Positions 1 through 7,795 are shown, numbered from the stretch's first letter. The stretch is DNA of 26,720 nucleotides from an uncultured Dorea sp. (GCF_934294775.1 NZ_CAKRAH010000036.1:1-26720); one strand, 5' to 3'. Numbers and translations are program-made. The notes: generated from the letters alone by a model not told the origin.

Positions 1-26
1 ATCCTTTTCGAAATTCTTCTTTTCAT
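1..26 (-). CDS. Possible first codons of a gene leaving the window on the left
   Basis: Reading leftwards, an ATG at 26 is followed by open codons beginning MKRRISKR. It is preceded about 10 bases away by GAAAGGAG, a good Shine-Dalgarno sequence. Only eight codons are inside the window, so no family can be named and the call rests on the ribosome binding site alone. The DNA from here to about 237 is AT-rich and would be a divergent promoter region shared with the LytTR gene; I see no other gene in it. Confidence 0.3.
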
Positions 27-237
27 CCGCTTCCCACTCCTTTCTTATTCCTGTCTCTGCCTGATGATTCCTTTTGTGTCATTGTTAATACTTTTTTATA
101 ATATCACTCGCGCGGTTAATCAGCAATCTTTTTTCGCTCAAATCTGCGCTTTTTTTGATGTTTCTTCGATAAATCGTGGTATAGCTCAATTAAAGTACAT
201 TTTATTCGCATTAATCATTGCATTTTAATTATTTCTA

Positions 238-266
238 TTGTATTTTCAAAACAACTATAGTAATAT
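238..266 (+). promoter_or_regulatory. Probable promoter of the LytTR-PAS gene
   Basis: TTGTAT (238-243) and TAATAT (261-266) are separated by exactly 17 bases, and lie 30 bases before the start codon in AT-rich DNA. The -35 box has four matches to consensus and the -10 box five. No operator is evident. Confidence 0.45.
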
Positions 267-295
267 AAAATTATCACAAAAAAGGAAGGTCTCAT

Positions 296-1003
296 ATGCG
301 TTATAATGTTCCACTATATTTCAAACGAAAGAATATCGAAATTTCAGATATTTTTTACCTTACCAGGCAGAATCCTCACACAATTATTACGCTTTCCTCG
401 GGAGAAAGCATTACGACTACAATCCCGATAAAAGAACTTATGCTCTACTTGCCGGAAGAAGATTTTCTAAATATCTCAAAAGGCGTTGTTCTTCGAAAAA
501 ATCAAATTGTTCATATATCTGACGAAGGACTTTATACAATGACTGATGGCGCTGTCTTTCAGGGGAGAAAACGTAATCTGAGTCAGCACAAACAAATCCG
601 TAAGGCACTTGGTTTAAATGCGCAGAACTTTTCGGAGGTTTCAGAAGACAGCTCTCTTCAATTATTTGATAACTGTAGCTTTCTCAATGATATGCCACTT
701 GCTTTTTGTATTATTGAGCTTGTATTTGATGCGGATGGACATGGTGTAGACTTTGTATTTCGTTACTGCAATAATGAAATGACTGTTGTTGAGGGCGTTC
801 CCGTTTCAGAAATGTTGAATCGTTCTTTTTATGAAGTCTTTGAAAACGGGGATAAAAAATGGCTTGTCACTTATGCGGATGTAGCATTAAACGGCAATAA
901 ACATATCCTGCATGATTATAGTCCGGAAATCGACAAGACTCTGACCATCTATTGTTTTCAACCAGCTCCGGGATATTGTGCATGTGTCTTGATTCCATCT
1001 TAG
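296..1003 (+). CDS. LytTR DNA-binding protein with C-terminal PAS-like domain
   Basis: This 235-residue protein probably controls transcription. Residues about 10-105 read as a LytTR DNA-binding domain: a basic start (PLYFKRKNIEISDIFYL), a central stretch LPEEDFLNISKGVVLRKNQI that fits the usual 'fvRiHrSyiVNl' strand region, then the closing basic segment FQGRKRNLSQHKQIRKAL. Residues about 125-233 resemble a PAS sensor domain (AFCIIELVFDADG, FVFRYCNNEM, FYEVF, YCFQPAPGYCACVLI). There is no receiver domain and no membrane segment, so the signal is probably sensed in the cytoplasm through the PAS part. The start is supported by AAAAGGAAGG seven to eight bases upstream. It stands alone on its strand with no target gene obvious next to it. 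The LytTR call is solid; the ligand and targets are unknown. Confidence 0.75.
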   Translation: MRYNVPLYFKRKNIEISDIFYLTRQNPHTIITLSSGESITTTIPIKELMLYLPEEDFLNISKGVVLRKNQIVHISDEGLYTMTDGAVFQGRKRNLSQHKQIRKALGLNAQNFSEVSEDSSLQLFDNCSFLNDMPLAFCIIELVFDADGHGVDFVFRYCNNEMTVVEGVPVSEMLNRSFYEVFENGDKKWLVTYADVALNGNKHILHDYSPEIDKTLTIYCFQPAPGYCACVLIPS

Positions 1004-1054
1004 CGTTCTGCTATTTGACGCATGCGATTATAAAACTATTTTTCTGTAAACAAA

Positions 1055-1222
1055 AAACTGCGGAAGGGGCTGTCGGGTAATAGTCAGGCCCGCAGAGCTC
1101 TTCGTGAAACACAGCTCAGTATTCCTGCAATTTGTGAGAATCCTTAAGAGTGAACAGGGATTAGTTCCTGGAACTTCTGATATCATGCTGCACTTGATAT
1201 ATAAATACAAACTCAAACAGAC
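1055..1222 (+). pseudogene. Possible frameshifted remnant of an unknown gene's 3' part
   Basis: Two plus-strand frames each carry protein-like sequence that would join after one frameshift near 1125-1135. The first reads LRKGLSGNSQARRALRETQL and the second FVRILKSEQGLVPGTSDIML followed by HLIYKYKLKQT. The composition (amphipathic, Lys/Arg-rich) looks coding, while stops interrupt each frame alone. There is no start or ribosome binding site for it. I cannot name the family. A coincidental open frame is possible. Confidence 0.3.
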
Positions 1223-1271
1223 CGGAGCCGGAATCCTGTCATCTCTGACAAGATTCCGGCTCCGGCCTGTT
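1216..1271. repeat. Long palindrome, possible bidirectional terminator
   Basis: AACAG, then CCGGAGCCGGAATC (1222-1235), pairs with GATTCCGGCTCCGG (1252-1265) and CTGTT. The apex is a second small stem, TGTCA/TGACA (1237-1241/1246-1250) around TCTC. The stem is about 24 pairs with only single-base interruptions. There is no clear T run on either side, so it may be a weak terminator or a repeat element. It lies between the LytTR gene and the converging symporter operon. Confidence 0.65.
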
Positions 1272-1349
1272 CGGTTATGTATTCATTTCAATCAGATCGT
1301 CGTCCTTTTCATATCTGTTACTATTATCCGATATCTATCAACCTTTTAT

Positions 1350-1463
1350 CTATTTTTTGGATTTACTTCTTTCCTTTTTAAATACCCGTACCATGAAATA
1401 ACTAAATCCGCCAATATATCCAACCAATGTGATGATCATCATAATAATCGCATCCATCGTCAT
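1350..1463 (-). CDS. MetS-type small subunit of the sodium symporter
   Basis: A 37-codon gene begins MTMDAIIMMI, continues through a hydrophobic helix with a GYIGGFSYF segment, and ends in a basic tail (RVFKKERSKSKK). One membrane helix with an acidic residue before it, a Gly-Gly-x-x-x-Phe core and a charged C-terminus is the pattern of the MetS-family small subunits. These accompany some bacterial neurotransmitter:sodium symporters and were described with MetP in Corynebacterium. The start is preceded by GAAAGAAGG eight bases away. It lies 83 bases downstream of the symporter gene on the same strand, as expected for the family. The call comes from pattern and context; no alignment was run. 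The likely role is stabilising or activating the large subunit. Confidence 0.72.
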   Translation of the reverse strand: MTMDAIIMMIITLVGYIGGFSYFMVRVFKKERSKSKK

Positions 1464-1546
1464 AGCTCATACCTTCTTTCTATTATTCGTTACTGTATCA
1501 TACGGAATTTTCAGTTCAGAAAATTCTCACCTGTGAACTGTAACTA

Positions 1547-3037
1547 TTATTTTGCCACTTCGTCATCTTTCATAGCACCTTTTGCTGTCTTAGCATTAAA
1601 TACCTTAGAAAGAGCGATACCTACAACAATCACTACTACGAACTGAAGTAATACTGTTCCTGTATTATCCTGAATAATGAATGGGTTCAGCCATGTATCC
1701 GGGAACCATTCTTTTGTCTGGAGTAACCAGTAAACTACCATAATCACTACCAGTACAGGAATCAAATACATACACCCTGTATAGTATGCTTTTGGAAGAT
1801 GTACATCTGCACCTTTTGCATTAACTTCCTGTGTACGTAATTTCTCAACTCCATACTTCCATGCAATGATTGCGATAAATGCACCACTTACTAAAAGTCC
1901 AAGTCCCCATACCCAGTCCTGATTGTCGATGTTAGCCAGTGACCAGCATGAGAAGCATCCTACTAAGAATCCTGCAAAGCAGATACTTACAACAGCCTTT
2001 TTACGTGGCAGTCCAAGGTCAACAACACATTTTACTCCAACTTCGATCATAGAGAACAGGGATGTAATCGCTGCAATTGCAAGTAATCCAAAGAAGATAA
2101 AGGAAATAAATCTTCCGCCCGGGATTGTTGTAAATAACTGATACATGTAAATAAATGTAAGCCCGAAGTTACCCTGGCTAAGTGCCTCGTTTGCTGCTTC
2201 CGGTGTAGCGGACAGTGCACAGATTGCAGGAATAACAACAAGTGCTGAAAGGATAGCTCCAAGGTTATCACCAAGTCCCATAATCAGACAGCTTGTAGGA
2301 ATGTCTTCATCTTCTCCTACATAGTTCGCATATGTAATAATGAATCCCCATCCTGCTCCTGTGCTCCATGCTGCCTGGATGAATGCCTGAATCCATGTAT
2401 TCGGACTTAAGATGTATTCTTTCTTGATTGTAAAGAGATACTGAAGTCCCTGACTTGCTCCGTTTAATGTTACTGCATAAAGTGCTAAACCAACAAGAAT
2501 AATGAACAGTGCCGGAATCGCTACCTTACAGAATTTTTCAATACCACCTGCAATACCCTGATAAACGATAAAGCATGCAACAGCAAATCCGATTGCGTGG
2601 AATAAAATAACCTGTGCCGGTGAATCTGTAAATGCTGCCCATATTTTTGATGTGGTCTCTGTTGTCAGGTTCACTTTAAATGATGTCACGGAGTTCACTG
2701 CATATTTCAAACAGTAACCCTGAAGTACACAATAGTAACTCATCAGGAAGAAGCAGACAGCTGCTACAAAGAATCCCATCCAGGTATACTTCTTTCCACC
2801 TACATCACGGAAAGTACCGATACATCCAAGTCTCGTCTTTTTACCAAAGGCCATCTCTGTAGAAAGAAGCGGTACTGCAAACACCAGCATCGCGATCGTC
2901 CAGGCTAAGATAAATGCCCCTCCACCGTTCGCTGCACATACTCGCGGGAACCGCCAGACATTTCCTGTACCGATACACATACCCAACGCGGCGGCTATAT
3001 AACCTATGGTACTAAATTTTTCTTGTTTCTGTTCCAT
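1547..3037 (-). CDS. Neurotransmitter:sodium symporter (NSS/SNF family) transporter
   Basis: This 496-residue integral membrane protein has about 11-12 hydrophobic helices and belongs to the LeuT-fold NSS family, which couples Na+ to amino acid or amine uptake. The hallmark TM1 motif GTGNVWRFP (residues 23-31) forms the sodium and substrate site. The GGGAF segment follows, and later helices match the family's length and layout. A start at 3055 would give six extra residues, but those codons contain the GGAGG ribosome binding site that is spaced seven bases from the ATG at 3037, so 3037 is preferred. The substrate cannot be read from sequence; methionine, branched-chain amino acids or tyrosine are plausible because the gene is paired with a MetS-like subunit. 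A TTGACA/17/TAAACT promoter lies upstream. Confidence 0.88.
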   Translation of the reverse strand: MEQKQEKFSTIGYIAAALGMCIGTGNVWRFPRVCAANGGGAFILAWTIAMLVFAVPLLSTEMAFGKKTRLGCIGTFRDVGGKKYTWMGFFVAAVCFFLMSYYCVLQGYCLKYAVNSVTSFKVNLTTETTSKIWAAFTDSPAQVILFHAIGFAVACFIVYQGIAGGIEKFCKVAIPALFIILVGLALYAVTLNGASQGLQYLFTIKKEYILSPNTWIQAFIQAAWSTGAGWGFIITYANYVGEDEDIPTSCLIMGLGDNLGAILSALVVIPAICALSATPEAANEALSQGNFGLTFIYMYQLFTTIPGGRFISFIFFGLLAIAAITSLFSMIEVGVKCVVDLGLPRKKAVVSICFAGFLVGCFSCWSLANIDNQDWVWGLGLLVSGAFIAIIAWKYGVEKLRTQEVNAKGADVHLPKAYYTGCMYLIPVLVVIMVVYWLLQTKEWFPDTWLNPFIIQDNTGTVLLQFVVVIVVGIALSKVFNAKTAKGAMKDDEVAK

Positions 3038-3092
3038 AACCATACCTCCATTCAAAACTGAATTTTTTTAGAAATGAATACCTTGTAATCAT

Positions 3093-3160
3093 AGTTTAAG
3101 AGATGGTTATAAAATTGTCAATGGAAAATATTAGATTTTTTTATACAAATATTAGATTTT
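3093..3160 (-). promoter_or_regulatory. Symporter promoter with upstream 14-bp direct repeats
   Basis: On the minus strand TTGACA (3116-3121) and TAAACT (3093-3098) are 17 bases apart. Directly upstream of the -35 box are two perfect copies of AAATATTAGATTTT (plus-strand reading), at 3126-3139 and 3147-3160. They are 21 bases apart, so both face the same side of the helix. This suggests an activator or repressor site. The regulator is unknown. Confidence 0.55.
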
Positions 3161-3301
3161 GTAATATTAAATACGTTTCTTTTTATTATTTATTAATTTC
3201 TGATAATTTAACAATTAATAGACTATTATTTGTACTATAGTCTAATCATCCTGCCTTCATAATCTTCTTATAAAATTTTTTACTTTCCATTTTACAAAAT
3301 T

Positions 3302-3340
3302 GGGATACAGAGAACTTGCCACTGGCAACTTCTCTTGCAT
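3302..3340 (-). repeat. Short dispersed palindromic repeat, copy 1
   Basis: Read on the minus strand this runs ATGCAAGAGAAGTTGCCAG, then TGGCAAGTTCTCTGTATCCC. It closely matches 11500-11557 on the plus strand, which has the same outer ends and a longer loop. The arms form a GTTGCC/GGCAA hairpin. It lies just past the terminator of the metal operon. Confidence 0.6.
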
Positions 3341-3351
3341 ACTTTGGTATT

Positions 3352-3400
3352 AAAAAAGAAGATCTATATCAGATATTTTCATCATCTGATATAGATCTTC
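3352..3400 (-). terminator. Terminator of the metal efflux operon
   Basis: A perfect 17-bp stem (GAAGATCTATATCAGAT, 3358-3374, with its complement at 3384-3400) and a 9-base loop are followed on the minus strand by six T residues (3357-3352). It lies 30 bases beyond the end of the ArsR-family gene. This is a textbook intrinsic terminator. Confidence 0.88.
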
Positions 3401-3430
3401 CACTTTTACAACATCGCTTTATATATTTTC

Positions 3431-3802
3431 CTATAAATCCTCTTCAATATGCTCTCTTCCCTGATCCACGATCGTGCGTACATGATCATCTGCCAGTGAA
3501 TAGAACACAGATTTTCCTTCTCTTCTGCTCTTAACGAGCTTGTTCTGTTTGAGAATTCTAAGCTGATGTGAGATTGCTGACTGGGTCATATTAAGCGCTT
3601 CTGCCAGATCGCATACACATACTTCTGCTTCAAATAATACAAACAAGATACGCATTCTTGTAGAATCCCCAAATACCTTGAATAATTCTGCCAGATCATA
3701 CAGTTCTGTCTCTTCTGGCATCTTTTCATTCACGATCTTCAGAAGGTTCTCATGTACTTCACAGGAATCACATACTTCCATTCCTTCTTCTAATTTTGCC
3801 AT
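3431..3802 (-). CDS. ArsR/SmtB (CadC-like) metal-sensing repressor
   Basis: This 123-residue winged-helix protein represses a metal operon and releases DNA on metal binding. Helix-turn-helix residues run from ALNMTQSAISHQLRILKQN to the wing RREGKSVFYSL. The CadC-type alpha3 ligands are visible as CVC (C62, C64), with two further N-terminal cysteines, CDSC (C11, C14). The alpha5 zinc-site pattern is also present: D105/D106-H107 and, 11 residues on, H118 with acidic neighbours. Both sensor sites therefore appear intact, which fits Cd/Pb/Zn sensing. The frame is open back to 3904, but that stretch overlaps the ATPase gene; 3802 gives a normal-length family member 17 bases after the ATPase stop. 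It is the last gene of the operon, so it should autoregulate through the palindrome at 5995-6014. Confidence 0.87.
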   Translation of the reverse strand: MAKLEEGMEVCDSCEVHENLLKIVNEKMPEETELYDLAELFKVFGDSTRMRILFVLFEAEVCVCDLAEALNMTQSAISHQLRILKQNKLVKSRREGKSVFYSLADDHVRTIVDQGREHIEEDL

Positions 3803-3819
3803 CTGTCCACCAGCCTTTT

Positions 3820-5688
3820 CTATAAGTTTTTTACGAATAATGCACGGATTGCATTCAATACTGCGATGACCATAACTCCGACATCTGCAAAGATCGCCAT
3901 CCACATATTGGCAATTCCGAGTGCTCCAAGGATCAGGCAGATTGCCTTGATTCCAAGAGCAAAGTAAATATTTTCATATACAATACGCATACATTTTCTG
4001 GAAATCTTGATCGCTTTTGCGATTTTCTTCGGATCATCATCCATAAGAACAACATCTGCTGCCTCAATGGCTGCATCTGAACCAAGTGCTCCCATGGCAA
4101 TTCCGATGTCTGCTCTTGATAATACAGGTGCATCATTGATACCATCTCCGACAAATGCAAGCTTCTCTTTTTCTGACTTCTGGTTCAGAAGACTTTCTAC
4201 TTTTGCAACTTTATCTGCCGGAAGAAGTTCACTGTATACTTCCTCAATACCAAGTTCTGCTGCCACCTTATCTGCCACTCTCTTCATGTCACCGGTCAGC
4301 ATAACCGTCTTGGTAATACCTGCTTTCTTAAGATCACGGATTGCCTCTTTTGCATGTGGTTTTAATTTATCAGAAATCAGGATGTGTCCTGCATATGCTC
4401 CATCTACGGCAACATGCACGATCGTACCGATCTCGTCGCATTCACTGTATTCTATGCCAAGGTATTTCATAAGCTTTGCATTACCTGCTGCTACCTTAAC
4501 ACCATCCACCTTTGCTGTTACACCTTTTCCACTCAGTTCTTCGATATCTGTCACGCGGTCACGGTTGATCTGCTTACCGTATGCCTTTTGAAGACTCTTA
4601 CTGATCGGATGTGAGGAAGAGCATTCTGCCAGTGCCGCGTATTCCAAAAGCTCCTCTTCCGGCATGGTATTATGATGTACACCACTTACTTCAAATACAC
4701 CCTGTGTCATCGTTCCTGTCTTGTCAAATACCACATATTTTGTCTGTGCCATCGTCTCCAGATAGTTGGAACCTTTTACCAGTACACCTTCATGACTTGC
4801 TCCGCCGATTCCGGCAAAGAAACTAAGCGGAATACTGATAACCAGTGCACAAGGACAGCTGATAACAAGGAATGTAAGCGCTCTGTAGATCCAGTCTCCC
4901 CATTCAGGTGCGAGTCCCATCACAAGCATTCTTACCAGTGGAGGCAGGATTGCAAGTGCAAGTGCACCGTAGCAGACTGCCGGTGTATAATATCTGGCAA
5001 ATTTTGAGATAAAGTTCTCGGATTTTGACTTTCTGGAACTTGAATTTTCTACCAGTTCCAGGATCTTGGACACTGTAGATTCTCCAAATTCTTTCGTCGT
5101 ACGGATCTTTAAAAGACCGGTCAGGTTAATACATCCACTGATGACCTCATCACCGGTTTTTGCTTCTCTTGGAACACTTTCTCCGGTCAGTGCACTGGTA
5201 TTAAGTGTACTGGTTCCTTCTTCGATCACGCCATCAATCGGAACTTTTTCTCCCGGCTGAACGACAATAACCGTTCCAACTTCAACTTCATCCGGATCTA
5301 CCTGTTCTAACTCCCCGTCCGTTTCAATATTCGCATAATCCGGACGGATATCCATCAGATCACTGATATTCCTGCGGCTCTTACCAACCGCATAACTCTG
5401 AAATAATTCGCCAATCTGGTAAAAGAGCATAACCGATACGCCCTCTTTATAGTTGCCAAGTGCAATCGCACCTATTGTCGCAACTGCCATCAGAAAGTTC
5501 TCATCGAATACCTGTTTATTCAGGATTCCTTTGAACGCTTTCCGCAAAATATCATATCCGACAACCAGGTACGGAACCATATAAAGTATGAACTTAAGCC
5601 AGCCCTCTACAGGCAGGAACTTCAATATGATCATAAGTACCGCTGCTATAATGATTCTGGTCAGAGATTTTTTCTGTCTTTTTGTCAT
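3820..5688 (-). CDS. P1B-type Zn/Cd/Pb-exporting ATPase without HMA domain
   Basis: This 622-residue ATP-driven exporter acts in the cytoplasmic membrane. It carries TGES (168-171) in the actuator domain, the transmembrane metal motif CPC (278-280), phosphorylated D322 in DKTGT, the P1B-specific SSSHP (357-361) and GDGINDAP (514-521). Lys581 and Asp602 in the final helices (IKAIC and FADVG) match the zinc/cadmium P1B-2 subgroup rather than copper pumps. The usual N-terminal metal-binding HMA domain is absent: the protein starts directly with the first membrane helices. A separate HMA protein is encoded 46 bases upstream, so the two probably work as a split pump. The start has a GGGGGAAG ribosome binding site. 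Confidence 0.93.
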   Translation of the reverse strand: MTKRQKKSLTRIIIAAVLMIILKFLPVEGWLKFILYMVPYLVVGYDILRKAFKGILNKQVFDENFLMAVATIGAIALGNYKEGVSVMLFYQIGELFQSYAVGKSRRNISDLMDIRPDYANIETDGELEQVDPDEVEVGTVIVVQPGEKVPIDGVIEEGTSTLNTSALTGESVPREAKTGDEVISGCINLTGLLKIRTTKEFGESTVSKILELVENSSSRKSKSENFISKFARYYTPAVCYGALALAILPPLVRMLVMGLAPEWGDWIYRALTFLVISCPCALVISIPLSFFAGIGGASHEGVLVKGSNYLETMAQTKYVVFDKTGTMTQGVFEVSGVHHNTMPEEELLEYAALAECSSSHPISKSLQKAYGKQINRDRVTDIEELSGKGVTAKVDGVKVAAGNAKLMKYLGIEYSECDEIGTIVHVAVDGAYAGHILISDKLKPHAKEAIRDLKKAGITKTVMLTGDMKRVADKVAAELGIEEVYSELLPADKVAKVESLLNQKSEKEKLAFVGDGINDAPVLSRADIGIAMGALGSDAAIEAADVVLMDDDPKKIAKAIKISRKCMRIVYENIYFALGIKAICLILGALGIANMWMAIFADVGVMVIAVLNAIRALFVKNL

Positions 5689-5734
5689 ATCTTCCCCCAG
5701 CCTTTCTCCTCGTCACTCTTCCAGCAAATCTTGC

Positions 5735-5953
5735 TTACAGGAAGATCTCACAGTCATCTTCTACAACTTTACAGTTCTTCTGTACAGCCTTCATGACTTT
5801 CTTAGGATCAGCGCCTTCTTCAAACTCTACGATCATCTTTAACATCATAAAGTTAACAGTTGCATCCTTTACTCCGTCTGTGTTCTTAGCTGCCTGCTCC
5901 ATTTTGTTTGCGCAGTTAGCGCAGTCTACGTCAATTTTGTAAGTTTTTTTCAT
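5735..5953 (-). CDS. Stand-alone HMA metal-binding protein
   Basis: This 72-residue ferredoxin-like heavy-metal-associated domain has the metal motif DCANCANKME. DCANC is the form seen in the N-terminal domain of ZntA/CadA zinc and cadmium pumps, whereas copper chaperones have MTC. The tail VEDDCEIFL supplies another cysteine near acidic residues, a possible extra ligand. It is the first gene of the operon, begins 10 bases after AAAGGAAG, and is followed by the ATPase that lacks this domain. It probably delivers metal to, or regulates, that pump. The fold is highly likely; the chaperone role is inference. Confidence 0.88.
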   Translation of the reverse strand: MKKTYKIDVDCANCANKMEQAAKNTDGVKDATVNFMMLKMIVEFEEGADPKKVMKAVQKNCKVVEDDCEIFL

Positions 5954-5994
5954 GGTAAATACTTCCTTTCTTTTTCTTGTTTGATTATTTGAAT

Positions 5995-6052
5995 ATATGA
6001 ACAGTTATTCATATGTTTGTTTTAATTATAGCATTGCAGGCAGTATTGTCAA
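5995..6052 (-). promoter_or_regulatory. Promoter and ArsR/SmtB-type operator of the metal operon
   Basis: On the minus strand there is a perfect TTGACA (6047-6052), a 16-base spacer and a perfect TATAAT (6025-6030). Starting about 10 bases further on is the imperfect palindrome ATATGAACAGTTATTCATAT (5995-6014). It matches the ATATGAA-N6-TTCATAT form of operators bound by CadC, CzrA and SmtB proteins. Repressor bound there would cover the transcription start. The ArsR-family gene at the end of the operon is the natural regulator. Confidence 0.8.
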
Positions 6053-6095
6053 TACTTTTTTGGCTGTTTAATACACTATCGCACGCCAGTCACGA

Positions 6096-6313
6096 CATGA
6101 GAAAGCGCTGGTATCCTGTTTGCAGCGGTTTTTGGCGCGATGTGTAGAAGTTCTTAGGTAGTTTGACTTTCCGTTAAAGGGACGAAGCGACACTGTTTGA
6201 GGCGCACGCCGAGTTTGGAGCGGAGTCCCTTTCGTCCTTAGGAAAGTCGGACTGCCTTAGAACTTCTGCATCGTGACATCTAGCAGCAGACAGGATACCA
6301 GCGCTTTCTCATG
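6096..6313. repeat. 218-bp imperfect inverted-repeat element
   Basis: The outer arms are perfect over 23 bases: CATGAGAAAGCGCTGGTATC and three more bases (6096-6118) pair with 6291-6313. The next arms (about 6139-6172 and 6241-6273) also pair, with a few mismatches: both carry TAGAAGTTCT-like and GACTTTCC segments. The middle, 6178-6232, is a GGGAC/GTCCC-closed stretch with a near-repeat (CTGTTTGAGGCGCACG, GAGTTTGGAGCG). There is no coding frame. It sits between the end of the 6351 gene and the metal-operon promoter, and is visibly more GC-rich than the flanks. A MITE-like element or a structured RNA are the two readings. Confidence 0.75.
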
Positions 6314-6350
6314 GACCGAGAGGCCACAATGAAATAGTAACATTAAACAC

Positions 6351-7502
6351 CTATAACATCTCAATAAACGCAGCAATTCGTGTATTCAACTGCCCAATAT
6401 CTGCCTGTGAATAATCCGTCTCCACATTAATATACGGAATTCCTTTCTTCTCATTCACAAACTTACGGATTGCAAGTGACTCTACATTATATGTATGGCA
6501 AGCCTGAAGTGTCATCTCTACGACACCGTCTACTTTGAACTCGTCGATCAGACGGTCCAAAAGATCCAGTCTGTTCGGATTTGGTGTCATAACGGAGCAT
6601 CCGATGTTCAGATAACGTCTTGCCAGTGCATCATATACATCAGGATTCTCTTCATCTACTAATTTGTCAAATGATTTTGCTCCGTTACAGTTTTCAAATG
6701 CTACTACAACTCCACCATTATCTTCTACCGCACGGATTACTTTTTCAGTTGCGCCGCCGATCGGACATCCTGTGATCAGGATACGTGGCATCTTATCCAG
6801 TCTCTTTCCTTCGGCATATTCTTTTTCAATCTTCTCTTTCATGGCTTCAATCTCTGCCGGAATCGCCTTACGGTCGAATTTGAATCCGCTTCCGTATAAT
6901 ACTTTGAACAGATCTCCACCTTTGATCGGTGCTGGATCAAGTGCCATTACATGATACAGACCTTTCATGGCTTTTCGTACTTTATTTTCTTCTTTTACAG
7001 CTTCTAATACTGCTTCGTCTGTGATTTCTACACCGAATTTCTTCTCCAGATATTCTTTGAAGCGGATCAGCTCACTCTTCCATAACTGCAGTGCCATCTC
7101 GCTCTGTGTATTAGGAAGTTCCATTACGAATACATCTTTAAATTCTGACATATATTCATACATTTTTTTCTTTCCGTCGCATGTAGTTTCCCCAACTACT
7201 ACATCTGAAAAATAGAAGAATGGACATTTGTCAGTCTTAGCGAATCCGTAGCTTGATTTGATCAATGGACATAAGTTCTTTGGCAGATCTTTCTCTGCAT
7301 CCGGAATGGTCTCATCTGATACCGAACATAATCCGACCGTAACAGCTCCCATTGCTCTTGCGATCTCTGCCGGGAAATATGTACAATACGCACCCACAAC
7401 CGGAACTCCCTGATCTTTTAATCCCTTCATTGCCAGAAATGATTTCTGACGCTGTTCTGCAAATTCTTCGAATACCTCTGGAAGATTTTTAATTAATTCC
7501 AT
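6351..7502 (-). CDS. Double-cubane-cluster reductase / 2-hydroxyacyl-CoA dehydratase family protein (paralog A)
   Basis: This 383-residue protein is of the HgdB/YjiM type. Its cysteines C40 (CTYFP), C59, C78 (NLCPLIK), C93 (DKCPFF) and C108 (GETTCDGKKK) are spaced 19, 19, 15 and 15 residues apart, exactly as in paralog B at 9137. Further shared cysteines lie in FENCNG, IGCSVMTPN and LQACHTYN. Members of this group described from Carboxydothermus carry an [8Fe-9S] double-cubane cluster and do ATP-dependent low-potential reductions; relatives are 2-hydroxyacyl-CoA dehydratase subunits. Only one subunit is present here, which favours the double-cubane reductase reading. It is soluble. Transcription diverges from the cysteine desulfurase gene, and the start follows GGAGG. 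The activase at 10722 should supply electrons. The substrate is unknown. Confidence 0.85.
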   Translation of the reverse strand: MELIKNLPEVFEEFAEQRQKSFLAMKGLKDQGVPVVGAYCTYFPAEIARAMGAVTVGLCSVSDETIPDAEKDLPKNLCPLIKSSYGFAKTDKCPFFYFSDVVVGETTCDGKKKMYEYMSEFKDVFVMELPNTQSEMALQLWKSELIRFKEYLEKKFGVEITDEAVLEAVKEENKVRKAMKGLYHVMALDPAPIKGGDLFKVLYGSGFKFDRKAIPAEIEAMKEKIEKEYAEGKRLDKMPRILITGCPIGGATEKVIRAVEDNGGVVVAFENCNGAKSFDKLVDEENPDVYDALARRYLNIGCSVMTPNPNRLDLLDRLIDEFKVDGVVEMTLQACHTYNVESLAIRKFVNEKKGIPYINVETDYSQADIGQLNTRIAAFIEML

Positions 7503-7596
7503 TGTTTTTTATACCTCCGTACACTTTATATTTTGATAAATTTTTCTCATATGACTATCATACCACCTATCTTATTTTTTATATAATAGGAAATAT

Positions 7597-7619
7597 TGAT
7601 AAGTCGTGCTATCTTATCA
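7597..7619. promoter_or_regulatory. Inverted repeat in the divergent promoter region, candidate operator
   Basis: TGATAAG (7597-7603) and CTTATCA (7613-7619) form a perfect 7-bp inverted repeat with 9 bases between. It lies in the 293-bp gap between the divergent paralog A and cysteine desulfurase genes, next to AT-rich -10-like sequences (TATAAT at 7630-7635 on the plus strand). Its right half, TATCTTATC, recurs at 9041-9049 before paralog B. The regulator is unknown. Confidence 0.4.
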
Positions 7620-7795
7620 CTCTTTTCTATATAATCTATTTGTTTTTTTTATGCTTTTTTCAGTCTCACTCTGATATAAAATCTGTTACAATACTCATAT
7701 CAATATGCCGTCCGAGTCTTTTTATGCTTAAGTCCATCGCAACACATGTTCCAAAAGTCTCCCCGGCTATATCTCACCATCACGGAGGTTTTTCT

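Noticed and set aside
3803..3904. Longer ArsR-family start at 3904
   Set aside because: It would overlap the end of the ATPase gene in another frame and add non-family residues; 3802 gives the normal family length.
4007..4591. 194-codon plus-strand frame opposite the ATPase
   Set aside because: It is the antisense of a well-supported ATPase gene and has Ser/Ala-rich shadow composition.
7502..7795. N-terminal extension of the cysteine desulfurase frame
   Set aside because: The extension is Phe/Tyr/Ile-rich with no family match, overlaps the divergent promoter region, and GGAGG sits directly before the ATG at 7796.
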